Source: an uncultured Porphyromonas sp. (GTDB lineage: Bacteria; Bacteroidota; Bacteroidia; Bacteroidales; Porphyromonadaceae). Taken from it: DNA of 6,497 nucleotides. Numbering within the stretch: position 1 is the first letter of the stretch; every line of letters begins with the position of its first letter. Position numbers and translations under genes: made by a program. The notes under the pieces were generated by a model, which was not told the origin of the DNA, searched no databases, and saw nothing but the letters and a program-made list of their open reading frames with translations. The stretch covers positions 1 through 6,497 of the forward strand of contig CAMPUN010000067.1 of the NCBI GenBank assembly GCA_946997275.1. The letters are read 5' to 3'. Shown piece after piece: positions 5,911 through 6,497 of the stretch.

Positions 5911-6497
5911 ATGTCACCACAAGAGAGCATCCTGCACCTCCCCGCGCTACTGCCACAGATAGCTGAGCGGGTGACCATTAGCGTAGAGCCGTACACCTTG
6001 CACTTCCGTCGCCCCGCCAAAACCTCCCGTGGCGAGTACGAGACGAAGCGGGTCTACTACCTACGCCTCCAGAGCCTCGAGCAGGCAGGTCATGTGGGTT
6101 GTGGCGAGTGCGCCCCGATGCCTCAGCTCAGTTGCGACGATCTACCTAACTATCAGGCTGTTCTGGAGCAGCTGGCGGGTCAGATGGCGCAGGCTCCCGA
6201 TCAGTTTGACGTGGCTTCGCTACGCCCCTACCCTTCCATCGCTTTTGGCTTAGCTACAGCGATCAACAGCTTCATCGCTGCCGACCACAATAGTGAGGAG
6301 GGGTCGGTAAAGCCCTTTTGCGATACCCCTTTCACCCGTGGCGAGCTGGGTATCCCGATCAATGGATTGATCTGGATGGGCGACAAAGCCTATATGTACG
6401 AGCAGATCAAAGCTAAGCTAGCGCAAGGCTTCCGATGCTTGAAGCTTAAGATCGGCGGAATAGACTTTTCCGAAGAGCTAGAGCTACTCCGCTACGT
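5911..6497 (+). CDS. menC: o-Succinylbenzoate synthase, N-terminal part (3' end outside window)
   Basis: The frame is open from ATG 5911 to the window edge, giving 195 codons of an expected 340-380. MenC is an enolase-superfamily dehydratase that converts SHCHC to o-succinylbenzoate. The capping-domain part contains VEPYTLHFRRPAKTSRG (25-41) and GECAPM (65-70). The barrel begins with PINGLIWMG (149-157). The catalytic KxK pair is Lys178/Lys180 in FRCLKLKIGGIDF (174-186). The metal-binding Asp/Glu residues lie beyond the edge. The start is six bases after the menB stop without a Shine-Dalgarno. It gives about 20 residues before the conserved region, and GTG 5971 (residue 21) is a possible shorter start. 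Position in the cluster and the KLKIG signature make the MenC call firm; the exact start is less so. menE is the expected next gene. Confidence 0.9.
   Translation, partial: MSPQESILHLPALLPQIAERVTISVEPYTLHFRRPAKTSRGEYETKRVYYLRLQSLEQAGHVGCGECAPMPQLSCDDLPNYQAVLEQLAGQMAQAPDQFDVASLRPYPSIAFGLATAINSFIAADHNSEEGSVKPFCDTPFTRGELGIPINGLIWMGDKAYMYEQIKAKLAQGFRCLKLKIGGIDFSEELELLRY

Overview
The window looks like chromosomal DNA from a Bacteroidota bacterium, most likely Porphyromonas or a close relative. The evidence is the moderately GC-rich coding sequence (mid-50s % by eye, not computed), TAnnTTTG-type -7 promoter boxes, a general lack of Shine-Dalgarno sequences, the menF-menD-menB-menC gene order, and proteins that read like Bacteroidales family members. 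The genus is an inference. All supported genes lie on the + strand.

Layout. (1) Positions 1-407 hold the 3' end of pntB, the beta subunit of the proton-translocating NAD(P) transhydrogenase, closed by a strong intrinsic terminator (447-496). (2) Positions 408-727 are a 320-bp gene-free interval. It holds the terminator, four degenerate copies of a ~21-bp repeat (517-601), a CTAGTG-C-CACTAG dyad (611-623), seven head-to-tail CTCTAAY heptamers (641-689) and a TACCTTTG -7 box (694-701). (3) Positions 728-2088 are a two-gene unit with an ATGA overlap: a Rossmann/DUF2520 protein and a Maf-type nucleotide pyrophosphatase. (4) Positions 2089-2184 are a short spacer with a TAAATTTG -7 box. (5) From 2185 to the window edge runs a menaquinone operon: menF (GTG start), menD (behind an unusually good Shine-Dalgarno), menB (ATGA overlap with menD) and the first 195 codons of menC.

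How the genes work together. MenF converts chorismate to isochorismate. MenD adds the succinyl semialdehyde unit from 2-oxoglutarate to give SEPHCHC. MenC makes o-succinylbenzoate, and MenB closes the naphthoquinone ring after MenE (expected beyond the right edge) forms the CoA thioester. MenH, which acts between MenD and MenC, is not in its frequent position between menD and menB. PntB and the menaquinone genes both concern redox metabolism, but the terminator and two promoters separate them into different transcription units.

No new multi-gene system is visible; the genes are recognisable housekeeping families. The most unusual part is the repeat-rich leader at 486-701. There, helically phased repeats abut a heptamer array that occupies the place where the -33 promoter element should be. 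A sharp change in coding-strand G/C balance between maf and menF is the second item worth a look.
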